The position numbers and the translations under genes were made by a program. A model generated the notes under the pieces. That model was not told the DNA's origin. It saw only the letters and a list, made by a program, of their open reading frames with translations, and did no database searches. Below, one piece after another: positions 63,605 to 64,000 of a DNA stretch of 64,000 nt (the first letter of the stretch is position 1; each line of letters starts with the position of its first letter). Source of the stretch: Caldithrix sp. (GTDB lineage Bacteria > Zhuqueibacterota > Zhuqueibacteria > Thermofontimicrobiales > Sulfurfontimicrobiaceae); NCBI GenBank assembly GCA_020722815.1, contig DYKB01000007.1, positions 65,825 to 129,824 of the forward strand, written 5' to 3'.

Positions 63605-64000
63605 TGCATATCTTAAAATTTTTATAAATTAAAAATATGTATCCGCTCAATAAATGAGGGTAATGCTACGTCCTGTCATTGCGAGGAGCGTTTATTGCGA
63701 CGAAGCAATCTCCGCTGTTACTCCAGAAAATTGCTTCGGCAAAAAACACCTCGCAATGACAAGTCTTTGAGTGGATACAAAAATAGGTAACCGATCACAG
63801 GGAATAGTATCAAATTTGTTGTGTCGCCGGTTTTACTGATTCCTCAGGTTAATAAGGTTTTTAATCAACCAGGCCGCAAGATCAAACCCAATCGACCTTA
63901 TTGACCTTAGTAACAATTCGAGGGTCCCTGCAATTTAACCTTATGACCTTATTTTTTCATTTGATTATCATCACCAATAAGGGAATAAGGTTGGTGGTGT
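63605..64000. other. Intergenic region with dispersed repeats, no gene seen
   Basis: The last 396 bases have no convincing reading frame. They contain the palindromic element 63674-63761 and a cluster of ACCTTAT/ATAAGGT motifs (63848 to the window end), with some six copies on both strands. The neighbouring genes beyond the window are not visible. Confidence 0.55.
63674..63761. repeat. Palindromic dispersed element (TGTCATTGCGAGG...CCTCGCAATGACA)
   Basis: The outer arms TGTCATTGCGAGG and CCTCGCAATGACA are perfect inverted copies, and inner arms (CGAAGCAAT / ATTGCTTCG) extend the hairpin over about 40 bases per side. The sequence matches a repeat style known in many genomes. It lies 70 bases beyond the rtcA start codon. 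Confidence 0.78.

Noticed and set aside
1..64000. CRISPR arrays, tRNA and rRNA genes, transposases, phage genes
   Set aside because: I looked through all gaps and both strands and saw no regular direct-repeat array, no cloverleaf-like segment and no mobile-element protein.

Overview
The window is AT-rich bacterial chromosome, densely packed and mostly read from the minus strand, with short gaps and many 1-26 nt overlaps. It encodes a Gram-negative cell: Lgt, polysaccharide export and chain-length proteins, several predicted outer-membrane barrels, an RND efflux system and an MsbA-like exporter. A GWxTD-domain protein, a DUF5683 protein, a CsgG/TPR protein and a YbgF-like lipoprotein together point to the FCB superphylum, possibly a Calditrichota-like lineage. 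That placement is inference from gene content; there is no rRNA gene, and I found no tRNA, CRISPR array, transposase or phage gene.

Layout. (1) 1-7227: surface polysaccharide locus: the start of a polyprenyl sugar-phosphate transferase, a UDP-glucuronate-4-epimerase-like SDR, a Wzc-type tyrosine kinase, a Wza-type export protein, a STAS protein and GalT. (2) 7382-18352: envelope and cell-shape block: YbgF-like protein, barrel protein, Lgt, RodA, PBP2, MreD, MreC, MreB, VanX-like dipeptidase, PurN, LD-carboxypeptidase. (3) 18391-28511: GWxTD protein, RimO, FtsY, CsgG/TPR protein, PgsA, then an isoprenoid-type cassette (reductase, ferredoxin, UbiA prenyltransferase), PurF, a DUF2279-like protein and an HD hydrolase. 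(4) 28553-38325: NSS transporter, DUF5683, RidA, GAF/HD-GYP, MsbA-like ABC exporter, a small membrane protein, deoxynucleoside kinase, FolB, and groES-groEL under a CIRCE operator. (5) 38614-48642: one RND adaptor, two RND pumps and an orphan barrel protein. (6) 48909-54867: lipase-like hydrolase, GlpD, SSS symporter and an orphan metal-hydrolase-like protein. (7) 54967-63604: cold-shock protein, a second polysaccharide control trio (Wzz, ExeA-like ATPase, degenerate CpsD-like protein), ECF sigma factor, AcpS, two orphan proteins and RtcA.

The genes fit one theme: building and shaping the envelope. Mre/PBP2/RodA direct wall growth, Lgt supplies lipoproteins, PgsA and perhaps the UbiA/reductase pair make lipids, and two separate polysaccharide systems coat the cell.

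The most unusual signals are: MreB carries a diverged tandem copy of about 78 residues covering subdomain IIB; one RND pump has about 200 extra residues, rich in hydrophobic segments, between TM6 and TM7; the CpsD-like protein lacks the Walker A lysine; the ExeA-like ATPase appears to start at a CTG codon; and a UbiA-ferredoxin-geranylgeranyl-reductase cassette sits beside PgsA. Several hairpin-type dispersed repeats lie in the gaps. I did not find a clearly new defence or mobile system.
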